Source of the DNA: Oscillospiraceae bacterium
Lineage (GTDB): Bacteria; Bacillota; Clostridia; Oscillospirales; Oscillospiraceae
DNA length: 45,692 nt
Reading direction: 5' to 3'
Assembly (NCBI GenBank): GCA_015067845.1
Contig: SVLT01000018.1
Coordinates: 1 to 45,692 of the forward strand
Part shown: positions 32,022 through 41,191 of the stretch, piece after piece
Layout of the letters: every line of letters begins with the position of its first letter
Numbering within the stretch: the stretch's first letter is position 1
The notes under the pieces: model-generated
The model's input: only the letters and a program-made list of their open reading frames with translations
Databases searched by the model: none
Told to the model about the DNA's origin: nothing
Program-made: the position numbers and the translations under genes

Positions 32022-34710
32022 ATTCAAAAAATTAAAGTGGAACTCCTTGCTGGCATTGTGCTACCAAGTTACTTTGGTCGTCACCGGCCTGGTGCTTCCC
32101 CGGTGTATTTTGCACTATTACGGATCTGAGGTCAACGGTCTGGTTTCCTCAATCACCCAGTTTCTGGCCTTTATCAATATCTGTGATCTGGGCATCAGCG
32201 CGGTTGTTTCGGCCGCCTATTATAAGCCCTTGGCTGATGGGGATACCTACCTGACCAGTAAGATTTTTGTCTATTCCAATCGCTTTTTCAAGATCGTTGG
32301 ATTTATCCTGCTGGCCTATGTGATGGTGCTGCTGGGCGTGTATCCTACGGTAATCAATGACAGCTTTGATTTCTGGTTTACCTTCGCTCTGATCGCAGCA
32401 ATGAGCGTTTCCCAGATGGGGCAGTATTTTATCGGCATTTCTTATCAGCTGCTCTTGACCTCGGATCAACGGTCCTATGTGCAGTTGATTATAAACGGTG
32501 CCACGCTGATCATAAATACCGTAGTCAGCGTGCTGCTCATGGTGTCGGGGGCCAGTATTCAGATGGTGAAGCTGGTCACCTCTGCTATCTACCTGGCGCG
32601 CCCGCTTATCATGTATTTGTATGTAAAAAAGCATTACAAACTGGACAAAACCGCACCTGTTGACAGCACAGTGGTACCGCAGAAGAAAAACGGTGTCGTT
32701 CAGCATGTTGCTTATATGATCTACGAAAACACCCCGGTGATGGTACTGACGGTGTTTACCGATTTGTACAGCGTGTCGGTTTATTCTGTCTACGCGCTGG
32801 CGACAAACAGCATTAAGCAGATCATCAATGCTGCTACGACAGGCGTGCAGTCTCTGCTGGGCAATATGATTGCCCGGGAAGAGAAGAAGGAACTCAAATC
32901 CTTCTATTCGTTGTATAACTGGGGCGTTCATACCCTGTGCACCGTTTTGTTTACGATTACCGGCCTGATGATCGTGCCGTTTGTGCTGCTGTATACCGCT
33001 GATATTACGGATACAAACTACAACTTACCGGTGTTTGCGGTTTTGATTACGGTCGCCTGTTTTATCAGCTGTCTGCGCAACTGCCAGTATGTACTGATTC
33101 GTGCGGCAGGGCATTTCAAGCAGACCCAAACAGCCTCTTTGGTGGAAGCATTTTTGAATTTGGGACTTTCTGTAGTTTTGGTGCTGTATTTTGGCCTGGT
33201 AGGCGTATGTATCGGTACTATCGCAGCAACGACCTTCTTTGTAATATACCAGACGATCTACTTCCACAAAAATATCGTCTTTATTTCCATCGGCCAGTTT
33301 GTGAAGCAATATTTAGTGGATGCGCTGGTGATCGGTGTGACGGTTTTGCTCACCTGGAATATCAGCTTGTACGGAGGTTCTGTTTTGTCCTGGGTGTTAC
33401 AGGCGGCGGCGGTTTCTGCAATTTGTATTGCTGTCAGCCTGGTGATGCAATTGATTTTCAACCGGGACCATTTGTCACAAATTTTGCAAACCGTTTTAAA
33501 GAAGGTCCGAAGAGATAAAAAAGAGGAGGATACGACCATTCGTCCCACATACCAACAGGATGTGCTGAATCTTGTCCAGGCAGCGATCGAGCAAAAACCC
33601 ATGGATTTGAGCGAGAGCTTTTCAATAGAGGAAACGCTGCCGTTACTGCGGCTGCACAACATTTCCACCATGTGCTTCTACGGCGCGGCGCTGTGCGGCG
33701 TGGACAGGAAATCACCTCCCATGCAGGAATTGCTCAGCGGCTGTTACAGAAGTGTCTTAAACAGCGCTCGTCAGGATCAGGTTTTTGCGCAAATCAGCAA
33801 AGTCTTTGCTGATAATCAAATTGACTATATGCCCTTGAAAGGCATTTTGCTGAAACATATGTACCCTCAGCCGGAAATGCGTGTGATGGGCGATTTGGAT
33901 ATTCTGATCCGTATGGAGCAGTATGAAACGGTCACCGGCCTGTTTACACAATTGGGTTATGTGTTCTTGAAAGAAACAGATCATGAGCTGATTTGGGATT
34001 GCAAGGGTGTGCATGTGGAATTGCATAAGCGAGTCATGCCGTCCTATAATAAGGATTACTACGCCTATTTTGGAGACGGTTGGCGCTTGGCGAAATGTCA
34101 GAATGGCACATGCTATACAATGACGGATGAGGATCAGTTCGTTTACCTGTTCACCCACTATGCCAAGCATTATCGCGACGGTGGTATCGGCATTAAGCAG
34201 ACAGTGGATCTGCATCTGTATTTGAAGCAACATCCCCATATGGACAAGGCTTATGTCCGCCGGGAGCTGAGCAAATTGCAGCTGCAGGATTTCTACGATA
34301 ATCTCTGCCGGACGCTGCAAACCTGGTTTGACGGCAAGGAAGAGGACAATATTACCCAATTGATCACGGATACCGTGTTCAAAAGCGGTGTGTTTGGTGA
34401 ACGGGAAAACCAAATTCTCAGCGGTGGTGTCCGGGTTGTTTCAACAACAAAAGAAAGCGCGAGAAAGAATAAGTGGCGCAAGGCGATCTTCCTGCCCTAT
34501 GATTCCATGTGCAACCGGTATCCGGTGTTGAAGCGGCTGCCCATCGCGCTGCCAATCATGTGGATCGTACGGTGGTTTGAGGCTGTCCTGTTTAAGCGGG
34601 CCAATATTCGCAGGACACTGGAAGAGATCAGCGTGCTGGAGGAAGAAAAAGTGAACGAGCAGCAGGCTAAGCTGGAAAGTATCGGCCTGAGCTTCAACTT
34701 TGAGGACTAA
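32011..34710 (+). CDS. Polysaccharide flippase fused to a nucleotidyltransferase-like domain
   Basis: This 899-residue protein combines two modules. Residues 1-500 are a multi-helix Wzx/MOP-type exporter (KLKWNSLLALCYQVTLVVTG at the start, about 12-14 helices). Residues about 510-899 resemble the uncharacterised NTP_transf_5 family, with DYMPLKGILLKHMYPQPEMR and VMGDLDILIRMEQ (the two-Asp site) and HVELHKRVMP. Separate proteins are normal. At the junction AGGAGG (33524-33529) lies 8 nt before an in-frame ATT, as if a former start codon was lost. ATG 32011 overlaps the Wzy stop. Confidence 0.85.
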   Translation: MDNRFKKLKWNSLLALCYQVTLVVTGLVLPRCILHYYGSEVNGLVSSITQFLAFINICDLGISAVVSAAYYKPLADGDTYLTSKIFVYSNRFFKIVGFILLAYVMVLLGVYPTVINDSFDFWFTFALIAAMSVSQMGQYFIGISYQLLLTSDQRSYVQLIINGATLIINTVVSVLLMVSGASIQMVKLVTSAIYLARPLIMYLYVKKHYKLDKTAPVDSTVVPQKKNGVVQHVAYMIYENTPVMVLTVFTDLYSVSVYSVYALATNSIKQIINAATTGVQSLLGNMIAREEKKELKSFYSLYNWGVHTLCTVLFTITGLMIVPFVLLYTADITDTNYNLPVFAVLITVACFISCLRNCQYVLIRAAGHFKQTQTASLVEAFLNLGLSVVLVLYFGLVGVCIGTIAATTFFVIYQTIYFHKNIVFISIGQFVKQYLVDALVIGVTVLLTWNISLYGGSVLSWVLQAAAVSAICIAVSLVMQLIFNRDHLSQILQTVLKKVRRDKKEEDTTIRPTYQQDVLNLVQAAIEQKPMDLSESFSIEETLPLLRLHNISTMCFYGAALCGVDRKSPPMQELLSGCYRSVLNSARQDQVFAQISKVFADNQIDYMPLKGILLKHMYPQPEMRVMGDLDILIRMEQYETVTGLFTQLGYVFLKETDHELIWDCKGVHVELHKRVMPSYNKDYYAYFGDGWRLAKCQNGTCYTMTDEDQFVYLFTHYAKHYRDGGIGIKQTVDLHLYLKQHPHMDKAYVRRELSKLQLQDFYDNLCRTLQTWFDGKEEDNITQLITDTVFKSGVFGERENQILSGGVRVVSTTKESARKNKWRKAIFLPYDSMCNRYPVLKRLPIALPIMWIVRWFEAVLFKRANIRRTLEEISVLEEEKVNEQQAKLESIGLSFNFED

Positions 34711-34715
34711 GCATA

Positions 34716-34745
34716 AAAATGACCGAGGATTTCCTCGGTCATTTT
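34716..34745 (+). terminator. Terminator after the polysaccharide cluster
   Basis: AAAATGACCGAGGA and TCCTCGGTCATTTT form a 14-bp stem. The same sequence, one base shorter, is at 42631-42659. Confidence 0.88.
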
Positions 34746-34761
34746 GAGTATGACACAAAAA

Positions 34762-34839
34762 TGTAGGAGACGGTCCCTGGACGTCCAGCAAATCAACACA
34801 ACGACCGGTCACGGGGCGTCGAAGGCGCCGCCCCCTACG
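34762..34839. repeat. TGTAGG…CCCCTACG inverted repeat, copy 3
   Basis: TGTAGGAGACGGTCCCTGGACGTCC at the left is the degraded form of the arm seen at 1498 and 11835; GGCGCCGCCCCCTACG is the right arm. Confidence 0.7.
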
Positions 34840-34854
34840 CAATGGCAGATATTT

Positions 34855-34885
34855 TGTAGGGGTCGATGCCCACATCGACCCTACG
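34855..34885. repeat. Short TGTAGGGG hairpin
   Basis: GTAGGGTCGATG-type arms: TGTAGGGGTCGATG and CATCGACCCTACG pair around CCCA. It lies between two terminators. Confidence 0.55.
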
Positions 34886-34893
34886 ATAAGAAG

Positions 34894-34925
34894 GAACGCC
34901 GCACCCGGGTGGGTGCGGCGTTTTT
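34894..34925. terminator. Terminator-like hairpin between convergent transcripts
   Basis: AACGCCGCACCC…GGGTGCGGCGTT followed by TTT. The stem is strong and could stop transcription from both sides, including the ABC exporter genes on the minus strand. Confidence 0.75.
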
Positions 34926-34929
34926 GCCA

Positions 34930-34957
34930 TGTAGGGGCGGCAATCTGCCGCCCGCAG
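34930..34957. repeat. Partial TGTAGGGG repeat
   Basis: TGTAGGGGCGGCAATCTGCC followed by GCCCGCAG is the same as the left part of 25679-25728. It abuts the stop of the downstream ABC gene. Confidence 0.5.
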
Positions 34958-34959
34958 GT

Positions 34960-36861
34960 TTATTCCAGCTCGAAGGCGCCGGTATAAAGTTGATAGTAGG
35001 TGCCCTTTTGGGCGATGAGGTCGTCATGGGTGCCGCGCTCGATGATCTTACCGTGATCCAGAACCATAATGCAGTCGGAATTGCGCACGGTGGACAGCCG
35101 GTGGGCGATGACGAAGGTGGTTCTGCCCTGCATCAGGGCATCCATGCCCTTTTGCACCAGAGCTTCCGTGCGGGTGTCGATGGAAGAAGTTGCTTCGTCC
35201 AGGATCATTACCGGGGGATCGGCCACCGCCGCCCGGGCAATGGCGATCAGCTGCCGCTGTCCCTGGGAGAGGTTCGCGCCGTTGCCGGTGAGCTCCGTGT
35301 CGTAGCCGTTGGGCAGACGGGTGATGAAATCGTGGGCATTTGCCAGCTTCGCGGCATTGATACATTCTTCGTCGGATGCGCCCAGGTTGCCGTAGCGGAT
35401 GTTCTCCATCACCGAGCCGGTGAACAGGTTGGTCTCCTGCAGCACCACGCCCAGACTGCGCCGCAGATCCGGCTTTTTGATCTTGTTGATGTTGATGCCG
35501 TCGTAGCGGATCTTTCCGTCAGCGATGTCGTAGAAGCGGTTGATCAGGTTGGTGATGGTGGTCTTGCCTGCGCCGGTGGCGCCGACAAAGGCGATCTTCT
35601 GACCGGGATGGGCGTACAGCGTCACATCGTGAAGCACCGTCTTTTCCGGCACATAGCCAAAGTCCACGCCGTCCATGACGATGTCGCCCTTCAGCTCGGT
35701 GTAGGTCAGAGAGCCGTCGCCGTGGGGGTGCTTCCATGCCCAGTGACCGGTGTGCTCGGCGCACTCGGAGATAGCACCGTTTTCGTCGATCTTCGCGTTG
35801 ACCAGGGTCACATAGCCCTCGTCCGCCTCCGGCTCCTGATCCATCAGTTCAAAGATACGCTCCGCGCCTGCCAGAGCCATAACGATGGCGTTCATCTGCT
35901 GGGAGATGTTGTTGATGGGCATGTTGAAGTTCCGGGACAGGGTCATAAAGGCCATCAGACTGCCCAGGGTCAGCAACGGCGCGGCGGGGTCGGATACCAC
36001 GCAGAGCATACCGCCCACAATGGCCAGAATGGCGTACTGGACATAGCCCAGATTGTTGTTGATGGGGCCCATCATGTTGGTGAACTTACCTGCGGAGAAG
36101 GCGTTTTGCTGAAGCTGAGAATTCAGCTTGTCGAATTCTTCCTTGCAGATCTCCTCATGGTTGAAGACCTTGACCACCTTCTGTCCGGTGATCATTTCTT
36201 CAATATAGCCGTTGACCGCGCCCAGGGATTTCTGCTGATTGATGAAAAACTTGGCGGATTTGCCGGCCAGATATTTGGTGGAGAGGACGACCATCATCAC
36301 TGTGACCAGGGTCACCAGGGTGAGGATCCAGGACTGGGTGAGCATGGTGATGAAGATGACCACCAGGGTCACCACGGCGGAAACCGCCTGGGGAATGGAC
36401 TGGGAGATCATCTGCCGCAGGGTGTCGATGTCACCGGTGTAGCGGGACATGATGTCACCTGCGGTGTTGGTGTCGAAATAGCGGATGGGAAGGGTCTGCA
36501 TCTTCCGGAACATATCGTCCCGGATGGTCTTTTGAATGCCCTGGGTCACGCCCACCATCAGGTAGCTTTGCAGGAAGGTTGCGATCAGACCGATCACAAA
36601 AATACCTGCCAGATAGATGAGGAAGCTGCCGATGGCGTCAAAATCCCAGCTGCCGGAGGCCAGCATGGGGTTGATGAACTGATCCACCAGCTTACCCAGG
36701 GCCGTGGCGCTCTGGCTTTGCACCAGCGCAGTAGTCAGAATACAGAGCAAAACCGCACCGATCCGCACCTTATATTTTAAGATGTATTGGAACAGCCGCC
36801 CCATGGTCTTTTTGGGGTCTTTTGCCTTGCGGCCGTCGCCGCGCATTCTTGCAGGAGGCAT
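34960..36861 (-). CDS. ABC exporter half-transporter, catalytic-site subunit
   Basis: This 633-residue protein has a six-helix membrane domain (about 30-320) and an ATPase domain with Walker A GATGAGKTT, signature LSQGQRQ and Walker B VMILDEATSS carrying the catalytic Glu. The non-consensus LSQGQ is usual for one half of heterodimeric exporters. The ATG shares one base with the stop of the upstream partner, and AGGAGG precedes it. The substrate is unknown; drug or lipid export is possible. Confidence 0.92.
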   Translation of the reverse strand: MPPARMRGDGRKAKDPKKTMGRLFQYILKYKVRIGAVLLCILTTALVQSQSATALGKLVDQFINPMLASGSWDFDAIGSFLIYLAGIFVIGLIATFLQSYLMVGVTQGIQKTIRDDMFRKMQTLPIRYFDTNTAGDIMSRYTGDIDTLRQMISQSIPQAVSAVVTLVVIFITMLTQSWILTLVTLVTVMMVVLSTKYLAGKSAKFFINQQKSLGAVNGYIEEMITGQKVVKVFNHEEICKEEFDKLNSQLQQNAFSAGKFTNMMGPINNNLGYVQYAILAIVGGMLCVVSDPAAPLLTLGSLMAFMTLSRNFNMPINNISQQMNAIVMALAGAERIFELMDQEPEADEGYVTLVNAKIDENGAISECAEHTGHWAWKHPHGDGSLTYTELKGDIVMDGVDFGYVPEKTVLHDVTLYAHPGQKIAFVGATGAGKTTITNLINRFYDIADGKIRYDGININKIKKPDLRRSLGVVLQETNLFTGSVMENIRYGNLGASDEECINAAKLANAHDFITRLPNGYDTELTGNGANLSQGQRQLIAIARAAVADPPVMILDEATSSIDTRTEALVQKGMDALMQGRTTFVIAHRLSTVRNSDCIMVLDHGKIIERGTHDDLIAQKGTYYQLYTGAFELE

Positions 36862-38606
36862 TATTCATCTCCTCCTTTCTGCTGGGAATAGAAGACTTCC
36901 TGATAAATTTCACAGCTTGCCAGCAGCTCGTCGTGGTTGCCCTGGGCAACGATCTTGCCGTTGTCCAGAACGAGGATCATATCCGCATCCTGCACAGAGG
37001 CGATGCGCTGGGCGATGATCAGCTTGGTGGTGCCGGGAATGTGCTCAGCAAAGGCCTCCCGGATGAGGGTGTCGGTACGGGTATCCACGGCGGAGGTGGA
37101 GTCGTCCAGAATCAGAATTTTCGGCTTTTTCAGCAACGCCCGGGCGATGCAAAGCCGCTGCTTCTGACCGCCGGAGACATTTGTGCCGCCCTGCTCGATG
37201 TGAGTGTCGTACTTGTCGGGGAAGCTTTCGATGAAATCGTGGGCGCAGGCCAGACGGCAGGCGTGCTCCATTTCCGCATCGGTTGCATCGGGGTTGCCCC
37301 AACGCAAGTTTTCCTTGATAGAACCGGAGAAAAGCACATTTTTCTGCAGCACCATAGCCACGTTGTCCCGCAATACGGTCAGATCGTAGTTCCGTACGTC
37401 CACGCCGCCCACCTTCAAACTGCCCTCGGATACGTCGTACAGACGGGGGATCAGCTGCACCAAAGTGGATTTACTGGAGCCGGTACCGCCCAGAATACCC
37501 ACAGTCGCGCCGGCAGGAATGTGGAGATCCACCTCTTTCAGCGCCCGGTGCTTCGCGGTGGCGGAGTAGCGGAAGGACACATTTTCAAAGTCAATGGAGC
37601 CGTCGGCCACCTCGGTGACGGCGTTTTCGGGAGATTCCAGATCCGGCTCTTCCATGAGGATCTCGTTGCACCGCTTCAGGGCAGTACGGGACATGGTCAT
37701 CATGACGAACACCATGGACATCATCATCAGCGCACTCATGATCTGGGTGGTGTAGGTGAACATGGAGGACAGCTGGCCGGTGGTCAGGCCCAATTCAGGA
37801 AGGTTGCCGGATTCCTGCACCATGTGGGCGCCCAGCCAGGAAATGCCCAGCATACAGGCGTACACACAGCCCATCATAATGGGGGAGTTCAGGGAGAGGA
37901 TCTTCTCCGCTTTGGAGAAATTCTTTGCCAGATCGCCGGAAATGTCGGTAAACTTTTCGTTTTCCTTTTCCTCCCGGACGAAGGATTTGACTACCCGGAT
38001 GCCCCGGACATTTTCCTGAATGACGTTATTCAGCTTATCCAGCTTCTTGAAGCTTCGGTCGAAAATGCGGAACACGATGGGTGTCAGGCATACCAGAGCC
38101 ACCACCAGTACGGGCATGACCTGCAAGTAGATGGTGCTCAGCTTTGCAGACAGCTGCAGAGCCATGGTCAGCGCCAGCACCAGCATCATGGTGCAGCGGA
38201 TGGTCATACGGATCACCATCTGGAATGCCATTTGCAGCTGGGCCACGTCGGAAGTCAGCCGGGTGACGATGGACGAGGAGGAGAATTTGTCGATATTGGA
38301 AAAGCTGAACCGCTGCACCCGATAGAACATATCGTGGCGTAGATTTTTCGCAAAGCCGGTGGCGGCTTTGGATGCGAAAATGGCCGATGCCGCGCCGAAG
38401 AGCAGAGATGCGATGGCGCACAGCACCAACTGGATGGACCGGAGAATGACCACATTCATATCTTGCAGGCAAACGCCGTAGTCGTAAAGGTCTGCCATTA
38501 CCAGGGGGATGGTGACCTCCATGGCCACCTCACCGATCATACAGATGGGGCTGAGCAGAGCAGGCCATTTATATTCCCGGATGCACCGGGCTAACCGTCT
38601 GATCAT
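36861..38606 (-). CDS. ABC exporter half-transporter, degenerate-site subunit
   Basis: This 581-residue partner has a six-helix domain and an ATPase domain with Walker A GGTGSSKS, a good signature VSGGQKQR, and Walker B ILILDDSTSA, where Asp replaces the catalytic Glu. This matches the inactive-site half of BmrCD or TM287/288-type exporters. The start at 38606 (MIRRLARCIREYK) follows AGGAGG; a longer frame runs into a repeat and is rejected. Confidence 0.92.
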   Translation of the reverse strand: MIRRLARCIREYKWPALLSPICMIGEVAMEVTIPLVMADLYDYGVCLQDMNVVILRSIQLVLCAIASLLFGAASAIFASKAATGFAKNLRHDMFYRVQRFSFSNIDKFSSSSIVTRLTSDVAQLQMAFQMVIRMTIRCTMMLVLALTMALQLSAKLSTIYLQVMPVLVVALVCLTPIVFRIFDRSFKKLDKLNNVIQENVRGIRVVKSFVREEKENEKFTDISGDLAKNFSKAEKILSLNSPIMMGCVYACMLGISWLGAHMVQESGNLPELGLTTGQLSSMFTYTTQIMSALMMMSMVFVMMTMSRTALKRCNEILMEEPDLESPENAVTEVADGSIDFENVSFRYSATAKHRALKEVDLHIPAGATVGILGGTGSSKSTLVQLIPRLYDVSEGSLKVGGVDVRNYDLTVLRDNVAMVLQKNVLFSGSIKENLRWGNPDATDAEMEHACRLACAHDFIESFPDKYDTHIEQGGTNVSGGQKQRLCIARALLKKPKILILDDSTSAVDTRTDTLIREAFAEHIPGTTKLIIAQRIASVQDADMILVLDNGKIVAQGNHDELLASCEIYQEVFYSQQKGGDE

Positions 38607-38715
38607 GGAAATGCCTCCTATACAATAAACATTATCTTTCATAATAGCACAATATAAATTCAGGCGCAAGCAGATATAAAAAAGTTTACAATTTTGAACG
38701 ATGTAAATGTAATTG

Positions 38716-38790
38716 AAGGGGGCGGCGCCTTCGACGCCCCGTAAGCACATCTGTAATTACCAAGGACGGGCTGTCGTAGCCAGTCCCTAC
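38716..38790. repeat. Degenerate TGTAGGGG-type repeat
   Basis: GGGGGCGGCGCCTTCGACGC is like the right arm of the other copies inverted; the other end reads GTAGCCAGTCCCTAC. The two arms no longer match well, suggesting an old or recombined copy. Confidence 0.5.
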
Positions 38791-38855
38791 GAATTTTAAT
38801 TCTATTTTTATCCATGTGCGCATATGCTGTACAAACTGTGTCAGGAGGGGTATGT

Positions 38856-39140
38856 ATGGGTATTCGTGTTACGGATCTGCATTGCAAGGAGGTCATCTGC
38901 GTATCCGACGGACGGCGGCTGGGTTTTGTGTCCGATGTGGAGATCGAGCTGCCGGGAGGCTGCGTTCTGGCCATCGTGGTGCCGGGGCCTTGTCGTTTTT
39001 TGGGGGTTTTGGGCAGACAGGATGACTTTGTCATCCCCTGGCGGTTCATCAAGCGCATCGGCCCGGACATTATTTTGGTGGATGTGCGCCCGGAGGACTG
39101 CTGCCGTCCCCGTCCAAGGCCGCTTTGGTTTCCAATTTGA
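38856..39140 (+). CDS. YlmC/YmxH-family PRC-barrel sporulation protein
   Basis: This 94-residue protein begins MGIRVTDLHCKEVICVSDGR, a PRC-barrel pattern, followed by RRLGFVSDVEIELPGG and FVIPWRFIKRIGPDIILVDV. It resembles the small YlmC/YmxH proteins of spore formers, whose exact role is not settled. ATG 38856 follows AGGAGGGG; another ATG four bases earlier is out of frame. Confidence 0.85.
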   Translation: MGIRVTDLHCKEVICVSDGRRLGFVSDVEIELPGGCVLAIVVPGPCRFLGVLGRQDDFVIPWRFIKRIGPDIILVDVRPEDCCRPRPRPLWFPI

Positions 39141-39181
39141 GAAAAAATAGGAATATTTCCAAATTTTTTTGGAAAAAATAC

Positions 39182-39210
39182 TTGCAAAACAGAACGCTAT
39201 CGGATATAAT
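39182..39210 (+). promoter_or_regulatory. Promoter of rpsB-tsf
   Basis: TTGCAA (39182-39187) and TATAAT (39205-39210), spacer 17 nt. Confidence 0.87.
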
Positions 39211-39216
39211 AGCTCA

Positions 39217-39330
39217 GCATGGGCAAAAAGGCCCATGACATTACAACACCACACACCCGGGGACCTGTCGCTCCCGTGTCCATCATGGACGGGCGGCCGG
39301 GATGATCGGGGTGGAGGAAAAAACAAAAGG
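39217..39330 (+). promoter_or_regulatory. Structured leader of rpsB
   Basis: The 125-nt leader contains CATGGGC…GCCCATG (39218-39237), GTCCATCATGGAC and a CCCGG…CCGGG pairing enclosing it. Ribosomal protein S2 is known to regulate its own mRNA in several bacteria. Whether this leader is an S2 target is an inference from position and structure. Confidence 0.35.
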
Positions 39331-39341
39331 AGAAAACAAAA

Positions 39342-40085
39342 ATGTCTGTCGTATCTATGAAATCCCTGTTGGAGGCCGGCGTACACTTCGGCCACCAGAC
39401 CCGCCGCTGGAACCCCAAGATGGCTCCCTACATCTACACCGAGCGTAACGGTATCTACATCATCGACCTGCAGAAGACCGCTAAGAAGCTGGAAGAAGCT
39501 TATAACTTCATCCGCGAGACTTCCGCTAACGGTGGCAACATCCTGTTCGTCGGCACCAAGAAGCAGGCTCAGGACGCTATCAAGGAAGAAGCCATCCGCT
39601 GCGGCGGCTACTATGTCAACGCCCGTTGGCTGGGCGGCATGATGACCAACTTCCGCACCATGCGTACCCGTATCGACCGCCTGGCTCAGCTGCGCAAGAT
39701 GGAAGCTGACGGCACCTTCGCTATGCTGCCCAAGAAGGAAGTTATCCAGCTGCAAGGCGAGATCGAGAAGCTGGAGAAGTACCTGGGCGGTGTTAAGGAA
39801 ATGAAGAAGCTGCCCGCAGCTCTGTTCATTGTTGACCCCCGCAAGGAGCGCAACGCCATCGCTGAGGCTCACAAGCTGAACATTCCCATCGTGGCTATCG
39901 TTGATACCAACTGCGATCCCGACGAGATCGACTACGTGATCCCCGGCAACGATGACGCTATCCGCGCCATCCGCCTGATCGCCGCTGCTATGGCTAACGG
40001 CGTGATCGAAGGCCGTCAGGGTGAGGACGCTGTCGCTGAGGCTGCTGAAGCTGTTGAGGCTGAGGCTGTCGAAGCTGCTGAATAA
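39342..40085 (+). CDS. rpsB: 30S ribosomal protein S2
   Basis: This 247-residue S2 begins [20 protein letters not shown] and contains [20 protein letters not shown] and [20 protein letters not shown], the family signatures. The C-terminus is an Ala/Glu/Val tail ([16 protein letters not shown]). Codon use is strongly biased, as expected for a highly expressed gene. tsf follows 28 nt later. Confidence 0.99.
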   Translation: MSVVSMKSLLEAGVHFGHQTRRWNPKMAPYIYTERNGIYIIDLQKTAKKLEEAYNFIRETSANGGNILFVGTKKQAQDAIKEEAIRCGGYYVNARWLGGMMTNFRTMRTRIDRLAQLRKMEADGTFAMLPKKEVIQLQGEIEKLEKYLGGVKEMKKLPAALFIVDPRKERNAIAEAHKLNIPIVAIVDTNCDPDEIDYVIPGNDDAIRAIRLIAAAMANGVIEGRQGEDAVAEAAEAVEAEAVEAAE

Positions 40086-40113
40086 TTCAGATACAAATTA
40101 GGAGGATACCAAA

Positions 40114-41043
40114 ATGGCTTTTACCGCTTTGGATGTTAAGAAACTGCGCGAAATGACCAACGTTGGCATGATGGACTGCAAGGCAGCTCTGACTGCTACC
40201 GATGGCGATATGGACAAGGCTGTTGACTGGCTCCGTGAAAAGGGCCTGGCCAAGGCTGCCAAGAAGGCTGACCGCATTGCCGCTGAAGGCGTTGCTTACG
40301 CTACTGTTGTAAGCGGCGTGGGTGTCGTGATCGAAGTCAACTCCGAGACCGACTTTGCTGCCAAGACCGATGCTTTCCTGGATCTGGTCAAGAATCTGGC
40401 TGTTGTCGTTGCTGAGCAGAATCCCGCTGATGTGGATGCTCTGAAGGCTTGCACTTACCCCAACTCCAACCTGACCGTCACTGAGATCATGCAGGAGAAG
40501 GTCATGTCCATCGGCGAGAATATGCAGATCCGCCGCTTTGCCCGTTTTGCTGAGAACACTTCCGTTGCCTACGTTCACGCAGGCGGCACCCACGGTGTTC
40601 TGGTAAACCTGGCTGTGGAAGGCGACATCGACGCTACCGAGATCGGTAAGAACGTTGCTATGCAGATCGCTGCTATGGGTGCCAAGTACTGGGATAAGTC
40701 CCTGGTGCCCCAGGCTGAGATCGACAAGGAGATGGCTGTTCAGGTCGCTCTGATGGACAACGATCCCAAGATGGCCGGCAAGCCCGCTCAGGTCAAGGAA
40801 AAGATCGCTCAGGGCAAGATCGCTGCTTTCTTCAAGGACATCTGCCTGCTGCAGCAGGAGTTCGTCCGCGCTGACCTCTTTAAGGGCGACGTGGCCGGCT
40901 ACATTGCTGACGCTGCCAAGAAGCTGGGCGGCAAGGTTACTTTCGTGGATGCTCTGCACTATATCAAGGGCGAAGGCATCGAGAAGAAGGAAGAGAACTT
41001 TGCTGACGAAGTGGCTGCACAGATCGCTGGCGCCAAGAAGTAA
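40114..41043 (+). CDS. tsf: Elongation factor Ts
   Basis: This 309-residue protein has the N-terminal MTNVGMMDCKAALTATDGDM signature and the core EVNSETDFAAKTDAF. It releases GDP from EF-Tu. It is paired with rpsB in the usual order, and AGGAGG precedes the ATG. A terminator follows 12 nt after the stop. Confidence 0.99.
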   Translation: MAFTALDVKKLREMTNVGMMDCKAALTATDGDMDKAVDWLREKGLAKAAKKADRIAAEGVAYATVVSGVGVVIEVNSETDFAAKTDAFLDLVKNLAVVVAEQNPADVDALKACTYPNSNLTVTEIMQEKVMSIGENMQIRRFARFAENTSVAYVHAGGTHGVLVNLAVEGDIDATEIGKNVAMQIAAMGAKYWDKSLVPQAEIDKEMAVQVALMDNDPKMAGKPAQVKEKIAQGKIAAFFKDICLLQQEFVRADLFKGDVAGYIADAAKKLGGKVTFVDALHYIKGEGIEKKEENFADEVAAQIAGAKK

Positions 41044-41055
41044 TTTCCAAATACC

Positions 41056-41086
41056 AACTCCCCAACCACCCGGTTGGGGAGTTTTT
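41056..41086 (+). terminator. Terminator after tsf, copy 1 of a duplicated sequence
   Basis: AACTCCCCAACC, loop ACCC, GGTTGGGGAGTT, then TTT. An identical 31-nt copy is at 41944-41974. Confidence 0.93.
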
Positions 41087-41104
41087 GTGCAATTTCAGCA
41101 TTTC

Positions 41105-41133
41105 TTGCAATTTCACAATGGTTATGGTATAAT
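41105..41133 (+). promoter_or_regulatory. Promoter of the lipoprotein gene
   Basis: TTGCAA (41105-41110) and TATAAT (41128-41133), spacer 17. The context resembles the promoter after the second terminator copy. Confidence 0.82.
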
Positions 41134-41191
41134 TTCATCATGCAATCCCGAAATGTGGATTGTACATCTTTGATGGAGAGGATAAAAAGAA

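Noticed and set aside
34744..36780. 678-codon plus-strand frame opposite the ABC gene
   Set aside because: The minus-strand ABC motifs (Walker A, signature, Walker B) are unambiguous, and the plus-strand frame starts in a repeat.
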